Under the pieces are notes generated by a model that ran no database searches, was not told the origin of the DNA, and saw only the letters and a program-made list of their open reading frames with translations. A program made the position numbers and the translations under genes. DNA of 64,000 nucleotides from Emydura subglobosa (lineage: Eukaryota > Chordata > Testudines > Chelidae). Of the stretch, positions 10,501-18,962 are shown piece by piece (position 1 is the stretch's first letter; each line of letters begins with the position of its first letter). The stretch covers positions 55,143,849 through 55,207,848 of the forward strand of contig ML679941.1 of assembly GCA_007922225.1 (NCBI GenBank). The letters are read 5' to 3'.

Positions 10501-12330
10501 TGCTCTCCTGGATCCACTCCACCCCTTCCTAAACAGGTTAAGGCCCTTCTATCCTGAATGGGCAAAGATCACATCAGACCGCTGGTGTCCTTGGGATAAT
10601 CATAGGGGGCTATGCCCTACAGTTTACATCAACCCTTCCCCTACATCCCTCTTCAGGGACCTCTTTCAGGAGCAACTCCTCTTGCAGGAAGTGGACACCC
10701 TCCTCAACATAGGAGCAATGGAAATGGTCCCTCAAGACAGAAGGGGGAAGGAGTTCTATTCGAGGTACTTCCTCATCCCCAAGGAGAAGGGGGGGGTCTG
10801 AGACCCATATTAGACCTGTGTCGTCTAAACAAATATGTCAAACGACTCAGGTTTCGCATGGTTTCCCTAGCTTCCATAAACCCTTCCCTGGATCCAGGAG
10901 ACTCGTCTGCCACCCTCGATCTCAAGGATGCATACTTTCATGTGTCTATCCTCCCCAGCCACAGGCACTTTCTTTGCTTCACGGTGGCTGGCTCCCACTA
11001 CCAATTTACAGCCCTACCCTTTAGCCTATCTTCGGCTCCAAGGGTGTACACCAAGTGCATGGCAGTAGTGGCTGCCCACCTGAGATGAAAGGATGTGCAA
11101 ATTTTTACCTTACCTGGACGATTGGCTGATCAGGGGCAGGTGCAGGTCCCAAGTGCAGGAGAGTGTGACCCTCACTTGCTCCACATGCAGCAGGCTGGAA
11201 CTGCTCATAAACAAGCAGAAGTCCACACTAACCCCAGTGCAACACTTAGAATTCATTGGGGCCACCCTGGATGCTTCCCAGGCCAGAGCCTTCCTTCCTC
11301 AGCCACATTTCGAGGTGATGGTCTCTATCATCTCTCAGCTACACTGATGCTCCACGACAACAGCCAGACATTGCCTACAGCTGTTAGGCCACATGGCAGC
11401 CTGCACGTACATAGTGAGACTAGTTCGCCTGAGGCTCAGACCGCTTCAGGCATGGTTGGCCTCGGTATATGTGCTGAGCAGACACCCACTCAATCGGGTG
11501 GTCACAGTTCCCCCACCTGTCTTAGCCTCCCTAAACTGGTGGCGGACTCCCTGGGCAGTGTTGAAGGGCGTTCCATTCAGGGAACTGCTCCCGTCGGTCA
11601 CCCTAATCTCCGATGCCTCAGATATGGGATGGGGAGCCCACATCAGCACCAACCTGAGCACTCAGGGGCTCTGGTCAGGGAAGGAGAGACATCTGCACAT
11701 CAACGTGAAGGAGCTGAGGGCCATTTGCCTAGCGTGCAAGATGTTCCTCCAATTCCTGACAGGCAGGGTGGTGCAGGTGCTGATGGACAACACCGCAGCC
11801 ATGTTTTACATAAACAGGCAGGGGGGAGCACGCTCCTCGGCCCTCTGAGAGGAAGCTATCCGTCTGTGGGACTTTGCTGTGAAGCATGATTTCCACTTGA
11901 CTGCCTCTCACCTCCCAGGAGTGAGGAATGACGAGGCGGATCGCCTCAGCAGGTCGTTTCTACCCCGCCATGACTGGTCATTGCACATGGAGGTAGTGAC
12001 TACGATCTTCCAGAAGTGGGGCATTCCCCAACTGTCGACCTGGAACACGAAGTGCCTGAGGTTCTACTCGCTCTGGGGTCACGAAATTGGGTCGATTTCC
12101 GACGCGTTCCTTATCGACTGGACGGGGACACTCATGTATGCGTTCCTGGCCATTCCTCTTCTGCCCAAAGTCCTGCTGAAAATAAAGAGGGACAGGGCGA
12201 ACGTTATACTCATCGCTCTGGCCTGGCTGAGACAGCACTGGTTCAGCATGCTGCTGGACCTTTCGATCGCCCCACTCCTGGAACTCCTGAGGTGGCACGA
12301 TCTTCTCTCCCAGGACCATGGTTGTACCTG
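10501..12330 (+). pseudogene. DIRS reverse transcriptase / RNase H / C-terminal domain, broken
   Basis: The reverse transcriptase copies element RNA to DNA and RNase H removes the RNA strand. Upstream motifs begin near 10559 (WAKITSDRW). An over-long G8 run at 10789-10796 shifts the frame before RPILDLCRLNKYV. Motif A is LDLKDAYFH (about 10915-10941). The polymerase catalytic motif is YLDD at 11111-11122. Just before it there is a TGA and a further frame change near 11085-11110. RNase H acidic residues are visible as SDAS (11609), KEL (11707), MDN (11782) and NDEADRLSR (about 11927). A TGA at 11846-11848 sits where CGA would fit, typical CpG decay. The segment after RNase H (about 12020-12330) contains the conserved-looking LLPKVLLKIKRDRANVILIA; in DIRS this region has been described as methyltransferase-like, but I cannot confirm that. 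Confidence 0.85.
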
Positions 12331-13403
12331 TTGTACCCAAACCTGGACTCCCTGCACCTCACAGCCTGACGGAGGGAGAGAGAGCCTGCTTGGTGCAGGT
12401 CCAACAAGTCCTGCTGGGCAGCAGGAAACCTTCCACACAGGTCGTGTATTGGGCTAAATGGAAATGGTTTACCTCTTGGACGGAGTCCCAGGGCATTCCA
12501 CACAGCCTCTTCCCTGTACAGGTGATCCTGGAGTACCTGCTCCAGCGAAAGCTCTAGGGTCTGGCGCTGGCCTCGCTGAAGGTTCACCTGGAGGCCATTT
12601 CAGCCTTCCATCAGCCGCTAGAGGGGAGATCCCTGTTCTCCCACCCATGTCTGTCAGGTTCCTCAAGGGGGCGGAGAGGCTTTATCTGCAGGTCCATGTC
12701 CCGGTGCCTCCCTGGGATTTCAACCTGATCCTCTCGAGACTCATGGGACCCCCCTTTGAACCCATGGCTTCATGCCCTCTGCTCCCGCTTTCATGGAAGG
12801 TAGCCTTCCTGGTGGCCACTACCTCAGGTAGGAGGGTCTCCGAGATTAGGGCCTTGACCTCGGAGCCCCCTTATACAGTATTCTATAAGGATAAGGTGCA
12901 GTTGAGGCCGCATCCGCCCTTCCTGCCCAAGGTGGTTTCCCAATTTCATTGTAACCAAGATATTTTTCTCCCTGTGTTTTTTCCCCAAACCTCACGGTTC
13001 GGAGGAGGAGAGGAGATAGCATTCGCTGGATGTGAGACAAGCCCTGGCCTTCTACATTGAGCGTACAAAGCCATTCCGGAAATCGACGCAGCTCTTCGTC
13101 GCAGTGGCGGACTGTATGAAAGGATCACTTGTCTCCACCCAGCTCATCTCCTCGTGGATTACATCATGCATCAAGTTCTGCTATGAGCAGGCAAAGGTGT
13201 TACTTCCGGGAACCATCACAGTGCACTCAACCAGAGTTCAAGCCTCATTTACGACCTTCCTGGAGAGAGTGCCCCTGCAGGACATCTGCAAAGCTGCCAC
13301 CTGGTTGTCAGCACATACCTTCATGTCCCACTACGCCATCGTCCAGCAGGCGAGAGAGGACGTGGGATTTGGCAGAGCGGTGCTGAGGGCAGCTCACTGG
13401 TAA
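12318..13403 (+). pseudogene. DIRS tyrosine recombinase, catalytic residues kept but frame broken
   Basis: The recombinase would join the circular DNA copy to the target. The N-terminal SAM-like/core-binding part (QVVYWAKWKWFTSW, from about 12440) ends at TAG 12555-12557. The catalytic part continues in a second frame with SGRRVSEIRAL, putting the first Arg at about 12830-12835. It then switches again between 12960 and 13032. The last frame (13032-13403) contains HSTR (His 13224-13226, Arg 13233-13235), ATWLSAHTF with the second His at 13313-13315, and HY with the likely nucleophilic Tyr at 13332-13334. So the R-H-R-H-Y set is present across the broken frames. The frame ends at TAA shortly after, at the usual position just before the internal complementary region. 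Confidence 0.87.
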
Positions 13404-13416
13404 CTCCGACACACCT

Positions 13417-13540
13417 CCAAAGGTATTGCTTGTTAGTCACCTATAGTGGAATGGACTTGAGCAAGCACTCAAAGAAGAAAACAAGGTTACTTACCAGTAA
13501 CTGATGTTCTTCAAGATGTGTTGCTCATGTCCATTCCATA
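13417..13540. repeat. DIRS internal complementary region
   Basis: The left arm (about 13435-13480: CACCTATAGTGGAATGGAC...CACTCAAAGAAGAA) is complementary to the left element end at 7605-7650. The right arm (13481-13537) is perfectly complementary to the right element end at 13703-13759. A region complementary to both termini is the hallmark of DIRS elements, proposed to align the ends when the circular DNA forms. Confidence 0.88.
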
Positions 13541-13544
13541 TCCC

Positions 13545-13762
13545 ACCCCCTGTCCCTGCTGCCAGAGTTGGCAGAAAGAAGGGACTGAGGGGGCGTAGGG
13601 CCGGCAGTGCCTCATATACTGCGGCATATGCAGCTCTATGGGATCTGCTAAAGGGAAAAAAGTTCTGGGAACTGTGTATGGAGGCATGCACTCACCTATA
13701 GTGGAATGGACATGAGCAACACATCTTGAAGAACATCAGTTACTGGTAAGTAACCTTGTTTT
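13545..13762. repeat. DIRS right inverted terminal repeat
   Basis: It is the inverted counterpart of 7621-7805. GGCAGTGCCTCATATACTGC near 13602 pairs with the GTATATGAGGCGCTGCCGG block, and GGAACTGTGTATGGAGGCAT near 13669 pairs with the block at 7650. The outer 57 bases (13703-13759) are absent from the left end and are matched by the internal complementary region. Confidence 0.85.
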
Positions 13763-14045
13763 TTAATGGACTATTGCGACAGAACTATGTGGAAGCTCAT
13801 TTCTGAAGGCAGATGCAGCTGATCCATTATTTATAGTCAGCCCAAACAAGAACACCAAATCCAAACAACTCTAAGAGTGAGGGAATTTTGACTATGCCCT
13901 TGGCTTGGATGCATCTCAATTTATAAAAAAAATTTGTTGCCCTATGTCATGCTGGTTGGCTTGTGGGGAAGCGGGGGCATTTGTTATATTGTTTAACATC
14001 AATATGTCAAGATCATAATAATTAATGAGAGGTATGCCATGTCAG
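13763..14045. other. Host flank right of the DIRS element
   Basis: Unassigned AT-rich sequence; no feature seen. Confidence 0.3.
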
Positions 14046-14049
14046 GTAC

Positions 14050-15026
14050 TGTTAGAAAGGCTATAATGCGCTAAGTAAGATGATGATGTTTATGTTCATG
14101 TGTTATATGTGAGATGGAAGTTATGGATATGTTTGATATATCAGCATTTCAAATTGTGCTGTCTGGGTAACGACTCAGACAGGAGGGCTGCAGAACAATA
14201 GCCTGCTTAATGGCCCATTAAGACATTCCCAGGTGCAAGGGACCTGGGGGAGAAGCCAGGGATATTCCTGATGAGTCACCAGGACTTGCCCACGTGACTC
14301 TGGACTCCATTTTGGTTCCTGTGAAATTCCACAAACAGCATGGCCAGGGCCAGGATGTATATAAGGCAGAGGCCTGGGCAGTCCATTTTGTCTTGCAGTC
14401 AGGATTCAGCTTCAGCTACCAACCTACCTCTGGATCACTTCATCTGCTACTGAACTGAAGATGTGAAACAAAGGACTGAGACCCATCCAAGTACTGGATG
14501 TGTACCAGAGGACTATACAAGCCTGCAAAATCCACAATTCTTCTAGAAACCTGATGTAAATGGACTTTCAAATCACTTATATGTATCTGATTGCTCTAAT
14601 CCTTTAACATTTCTCTTATGGTTTGTTTCTTTTATAATAAACCTTTAGTTTTAGTTGAGAAAGGATTAGCTGGCAGGATGGTATTTTGGGTAAGATCCAA
14701 ACTTGTATTGATCTGGTACTGTGGCTGATCCTTTGGGCTCAGAGGGAATCTTTTTAGTAAAGAGCATAAAGGTTAAATAACTGGTTTCTTTACTGGACCT
14801 AGTGACTGATTGGGAGCTGAAGACTGGAATGCAGTAAAGGGGACTGTGTACATTTGTATACTGGCTTCTTGATAACCGGTGTGGAAAATCAAAAGCACAA
14901 TTTGTGGCTGGTTGGGAAATCTGGCTTCAGTGCCACCCACCAGTGCTGGGAGAATCTGCTGTCCTTTTACAGCCTGCCCTGACCTTGGCATTTTCAGGTG
15001 GCTGCCCTAGACATGGAAGGGTTACA
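14050..15026 (+). mobile_element. Probable ERV-type solo LTR
   Basis: The block begins TGTTAGAAAGGC and a plausible end is GGGTTACA at 15019-15026. It has a TATA box (GTATATAAGG, 14357-14366) about 280 bases before a poly(A) signal (AATAAA, 14636-14641), the U3-R-U5 layout of a retroviral LTR. No gag, pol or env sequence is adjacent, so it would be a solo LTR left by recombination. No matching target duplication was found at these ends, so the boundaries are approximate. Confidence 0.5.
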
Positions 15027-15085
15027 GCCTAAATGTCTGATTTTTATCAGTGCTAAGTTTTCATCTGGAGTGCTACAGCTATATA

Positions 15086-15124
<39 letters not shown>

Positions 15125-16087
15125 CATAGGGTGAGTTATATAACACACCATAAATCAGTGCTCTGAGAAGTGTTTTCCATGGTTCTTTAATTCTCTGTTA
15201 GCTTCAGATGTCACAAAATGATTAACAAACATCTGTGGGGGATGCTGTGTATAGGGATGTTATTGTTTTATGAACTCAAACTGCATTCCAGAATAGACTG
15301 ATGGTCCACATCTAGGTCAGTATCCAATGTTACTTCTTCAAAGGACTGAATGAAACACCCATAAATCACTAATCAGTGCACTGCACACACATTTCCCCTA
15401 ACCCATACTGCCTTATGGACTGATTCATGAGGATCAATAGCACTTGTAATTTTTTTCCACAATAAATTCTAGTTTGTTAGGTGGAAAATAACCTTTTGGA
15501 GAATATACTTGCAGATTGTATTTCAAGAGAATTTCCTGGTGGTTTTATAATGCTCTTAGGTTTTCTCTGAGCTATAACAATATAATGTGTTTATATACAG
15601 GTTTCAATTACAGTTGTGATGGATTCTGGCTGACATGAAGTATTTAGTAAAGCATTTCAGTGCTGCAACATTTCCTACATGTTTGAACCATACAGCTCTT
15701 CTATTCCACTTCACATCTGTGCTCTTGCTACCCACGGTGTCCGTCATGTATTCATGCCATCTCACCCTGCTTAGCTTGTGAGGACTGACAGACTCAGAGC
15801 CCAAGATGTATCTCCAAACAAAAGAAAAAATTACATTACTGCCTTGCACCTTGGCTGGTCAATTACAATTACTTTTATGAAAAGTGTGTGTAAAATCCTA
15901 CCAAATGTTTTACATTCATTTTGCAAGGTGTAAATGATAACTTTTGGTGCTATTGTAACACAAATAATGACATGCAAGATCAGACCCTCTGAAAGAAAGG
16001 AATATTCTTCCACTTTGCCTCTTTATCCTTTTCCCCCTATTAAACAGAATTGTAGCCAATTAGTTCATTTTATCATCCATTTATCGT
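15027..16087. other. Unassigned host DNA with a TG/TA microsatellite
   Basis: An alternating (TG)n(TA)n tract lies at 15081-15124. No other repeat or gene is recognised; the reverse-strand frames at 15604-16013 have no domain. Confidence 0.35.
15081..15124. repeat. (TG)n/(TA)n microsatellite
   Basis: About seven TG units are followed by about eleven TA units, bordered by further TATA sequence. It is a purine-pyrimidine alternating tract. Confidence 0.95.
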
Positions 16088-17010
16088 TGTGTTACATGAT
16101 GTTATGATCAATTTATATGCTGTTTCATATATAACCAATGTACGCTAAATAGATTTAAATTGTAGGATTATGAAAGTATAGGATTGATAAGTATTTAGGC
16201 ATGATGAGTATGTATTAGGTATATAAGTAAAGTATGGCTGAAATGCAAGGCCTACAGGCTGAGATATGAAAGATTTTAGTTTAGCCATACTAGGCCATAG
16301 GCCTCAAATGCTTGACATGAGTGAGTGACCAAGGAATAACCTTATGCCCCAAAGATCACTAGATTACTGTAAAAATGTGCCAATAGGTGATTGCAATAGA
16401 CCGCAATGTATTGTCCAAGACATCTTTGAATGTAACATTTCTGAATGCCTGTGTTGACCACATGGTATTTGTTATGCATAGATGCTAATGAGAATAAGAC
16501 CAATTATAAATAACCTATGAAAAATGGGGCACCCCAGTATTCATGGGGTGTGGAAATACCAAGGAAAAGAGGGCTGACCCTTTCATGCATGTGCATAAGG
16601 TGTTAAGGATAGTTAAAATTACAATATATAAAGAGTTGCCTGATCAGGTAAAAGTGGGAATACCTTTGGGAAACCCCTAACAAGAACCATCCCTCTACTG
16701 ATGATCAATTGGTGAGAGGTCCATTGGACCCTAGAACATTTTTGAAGATGTGAGTATGACAAGAGTTATAATTATTGCATAGGTTTTTGTAGGATTTCTA
16801 GATGCCTGGGTAATTGTAACTCTATTTATTGCTTTAATAAAACTTGTAGTACAGACAAGACATTGTACTGTGATTGTGTCTGTGGTCATTATCCTTGGAC
16901 TTCATGGGTTCCTAGAGCCTCCAAATCTGAGAAAAGCACCAGCGGCAATTTCACTCTGTTGAGCTTCAAACTATAGCAACCAGAGCCAAATCCAGGGAGG
17001 GATAAGACAA
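16088..17010 (+). mobile_element. Probable ERV-type solo LTR
   Basis: It has TATATAAAG at 16625-16633 and AATAAA at 16836-16841, about 210 bases apart, followed by a GT-rich stretch as downstream of LTR poly(A) sites. A TG start at 16088-16091 (TGTGTTACATG) and an end near GGATAAGACA (about 17010) are plausible. No target duplication was confirmed and no internal retroviral genes are present. Confidence 0.45.
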
Positions 17011-17769
17011 CCTCACCTCATTCACTTTAAATAAAATAAAAGGCTACAGAATACAGTGAGACAAACTACTTGGGCTCAACTACATATGAATGTGGATGAG
17101 CAACTTCACTAAATGACAATACTGAGGAAGCATTATTTTTTTTAATACATATTGAGAATGTGTGAGAGGATTATCCATTGGGAAGACTGCGAAAAAAACA
17201 ATCCTATATACTGTCCCGGAGATGTCCCTTCCTTCCACTCATATGTAGAGGCACTGTCCATTGAACTTTTTGAAATTCACTAATTAAAAAACACAATTGT
17301 CTTATTTTACAGCCTCTGAAATAGTATGTCCTGATTTTTTTTAATTCCTTGAAGAAAAATTTTGTGACGTTTTTTCTACTTGCCTGCTGTGTTTCTAAGG
17401 TTTCTTCCATCCCCTGACTATCATGCTAGCTGCAGGCTGAATGTAGGTCCTCACATCAGTCCTTGGATAGCGGCTACATCACTTGGAAATGTAAATTCAC
17501 AGTATCCATGGTTTTTTTTGCAGTTTGAATTATTCTTATTAAATGAGAAAAAAGAGTAGGCAGTGAAAGGATGGTTGTCACCTTTGCATATAACAAATAA
17601 TGCATTGAAATATAATACTTTTTTATATAATGTGAATAAAAGAATGTTGTTCATACATGAAGTCAGGAGATTTTAATTGAGTAGGGTACCATCTCAAGCA
17701 CATGGAGATCACATGGAGAATAGACCTGGGGGATATTTACCTTGCCACCACTCTTGAGTATGTAATATA
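17011..17769. other. Unassigned AT-rich host DNA
   Basis: Two reverse-strand open frames (17204-17410, 17451-17654) are Lys/Phe-rich, without domains, and look like chance. Confidence 0.3.
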
Positions 17770-17774
17770 CAAAG

Positions 17775-17824
17775 TGTAGGAAGGTGCAGTGGCCTTCCTC
17801 TGAGCCTGGGCCCGAGGGAGGGCC
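17775..17824 (+). repeat. 5' copy of the 50-bp terminal direct repeat
   Basis: It matches 18874-18923 with two differences, in the second base and in the GAGGGAGGG/GAGGAAGGG stretch. Homology is lost just after GGGCC. Confidence 0.9.
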
Positions 17825-18082
17825 GCAAGTACCCAATCAGGTCCTAGACAGGCCGGCAGCCCAATCTGCCCGGAAACCAGACAGCTGGGCTCCGAAAGGC
17901 CCGGCCAGTCGGCCAACCCGGCAGCAGGGAGGCGGGGCCTCAGGGAGGACGGCAGCCATAAAAAGCAGGCTCCATAGCTCAGAAAGGGGGGGCAGCCAAC
18001 GGAGGCAGACGCGCTGTCTTGCCGGCTGCAGTGAAGGGCTGAACCACGCCAGGCCTCTGCCTCAGGTAACCCTCCCCCGGGC

Positions 18083-18526
18083 TTGAGGCCCCAGGAACAA
18101 TGCCGACAGCCCGCCTCTAAGGCCTGGGTCGGGCCTCCAGGCCCCCTGGACTGGCCAAGGCCTGCAGGCCCGAAGCGCTGGGCCCAGCCTCGGGGCCGCA
18201 GCGACTGGGACGAGCCCCCTGAACCGGAGGGCTGGGAGTTCCACCCAGAAGCTGGTCCGGACCTGGAGGAGCTGCCGGACGCCCAACCCCTGGAGGCAGG
18301 ACCAGACCTGGAGGAGTTGCCGGAGGCTGAACCCTACCTCCAGCCCTGTGATCTGGAGGAGCTGCCCCTCGCCGAGGAGCTTCCCTCTCTACCCCCCGTG
18401 GACACAGAGGGACTGACTGGTCTACCCCGTGCGGTGTACCCCAGCGACCCGGAGGAACTGGCGGACACAGGTACTGGGGAACCGGGGGAGGAAGAAGCCC
18501 AGGGACAGCCAGAGGCGTGGCTGTAA
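18083..18526 (+). CDS. Acidic Pro/Glu/Leu-rich hypothetical ORF (147 codons)
   Basis: This ORF lies inside the GC-rich element, just after the donor-like CAGGTAACC. Its C-terminal half carries a degenerate repeat: PDLEELPDAQPL, PDLEELPEAEPY, CDLEELPLAEEL and DPEELADTG, ending GEPGEEEAQGQPEAWL and a TAA. The N-terminal half is Pro/Arg/Trp-rich. I recognise no family, signal peptide or membrane segment. The assigned start is at GTG rather than ATG, so the true 5' end may be a spliced exon or the frame may be open by chance in GC-rich DNA. The regular acidic repeat argues mildly against pure chance. Confidence 0.25.
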   Translation: MRPQEQCRQPASKAWVGPPGPLDWPRPAGPKRWAQPRGRSDWDEPPEPEGWEFHPEAGPDLEELPDAQPLEAGPDLEELPEAEPYLQPCDLEELPLAEELPSLPPVDTEGLTGLPRAVYPSDPEELADTGTGEPGEEEAQGQPEAWL

Positions 18527-18717
18527 TAGGGGTAATCCCTGTCAGCGTGTTGTGGCGGGAGCCCTGCCGACTAAGTGGCAACATCTGTGCCACAGCTAGA
18601 GCCCTGGGCTGGGACACAGTGGGGTTGGGTGGGCCTGCGTCCCCCTCCCCTCCCCCCGATCCATGCCAACCCCAAAGAGTGCATAGCATCTACCGCTCCC
18701 CTGACTCGAGGTCACTG

Positions 18718-18847
18718 CTCCTTGCTCGCCCGCCCGCCCTGCCTGGGGGGCCGGGGCAAAAGACTCCTTGCTCGCCCGCCCTGCCTGGGGGGCCGGGGCG
18801 AAAGACTCCTTGCTCGCCCGCCCTGCCTGGGGGGCTGGGGCGAAAGA
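18718..18847. repeat. Three-copy 42-bp minisatellite
   Basis: Three units (18718-18763, 18764-18805, 18806-18847) each begin CTCCTTGCTCGCCCGCC and end GGGGC(A/G)AAAGA. The first has a 4-bp CGCC expansion and the third one C-to-T change. Confidence 0.95.
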
Positions 18848-18873
18848 CTGCTAACACTAACATTCCCCGTTGG

Positions 18874-18957
18874 TATAGGAAGGTGCAGTGGCCTTCCTCT
18901 GAGCCTGGGCCCGAGGAAGGGCCACCTGGACTAGACCGGACGAAAGCCCATCCTACA
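18874..18957 (+). repeat. 3' terminal repeat of the GC-rich element
   Basis: It begins TATAGGAAGG and ends CATCCTACA. Its first 50 bases duplicate the element start, and the following CAAAG is the right target duplication. Confidence 0.8.
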
Positions 18958-18962
18958 CAAAG

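Larger units (their letters stand above)
7601..13762 (+). mobile_element. Near full-length DIRS-type tyrosine-recombinase retrotransposon
   Basis: In order the 6.16-kb element contains: a left inverted terminal repeat, a gag-like region with a Cys/His cluster, reverse transcriptase with YLDD, RNase H, a conserved post-RNase H domain, a tyrosine recombinase, an internal complementary region and a right inverted terminal repeat. This order, the inverted rather than direct termini, and a recombinase instead of an integrase define the DIRS class. In that class, integration is thought to proceed from a circular DNA using the recombinase, without target duplication. All frames carry stops or frameshifts, so this copy is dead, but its structure is complete. 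I infer insertion fairly recently relative to neighbouring repeats, because the terminal arms still match closely. Confidence 0.92.
17775..18957 (+). mobile_element. GC-rich 1183-bp LTR-like retroelement with 5-bp target duplication
   Basis: It starts TGTAGGA and ends TCCTACA, a perfect 7-bp terminal inverted repeat with the TG...CA termini of LTR elements. CAAAG is duplicated on both sides (17770-17774 and 18958-18962), a 5-bp target duplication as made by retroviral-type integrases. The first 50 bases recur almost exactly (48/50) at 18874-18923, so the element has either very short terminal repeats (about 80 bp) or an internal duplication within a solo LTR. A GC box (GGCGGGGCC, about 17932) and TATA-like CATAAAAAGC (17958-17967) lie 160-180 bases in, followed by a possible splice donor CAGGTAACC (about 18064). 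No polymerase or integrase is present, so it is non-autonomous. Its GC content contrasts sharply with its neighbours. Confidence 0.7.

Noticed and set aside
7601..13762. Retroviral or Gypsy-type LTR element as the identity of the 6-kb element
   Set aside because: It has inverted termini, no integrase and a tyrosine recombinase with R-H-R-H-Y residues, which fits DIRS instead.
14050..15026. Full endogenous retrovirus between the LTR-like blocks
   Set aside because: No gag, pro, pol or env motifs lie between 14 and 22 kb, and the LTR-like blocks differ from each other, so they are not a 5'/3' pair.
18718..18847. CRISPR-like repeat array
   Set aside because: The units are contiguous with no spacers and lie in vertebrate DNA; it is a minisatellite.
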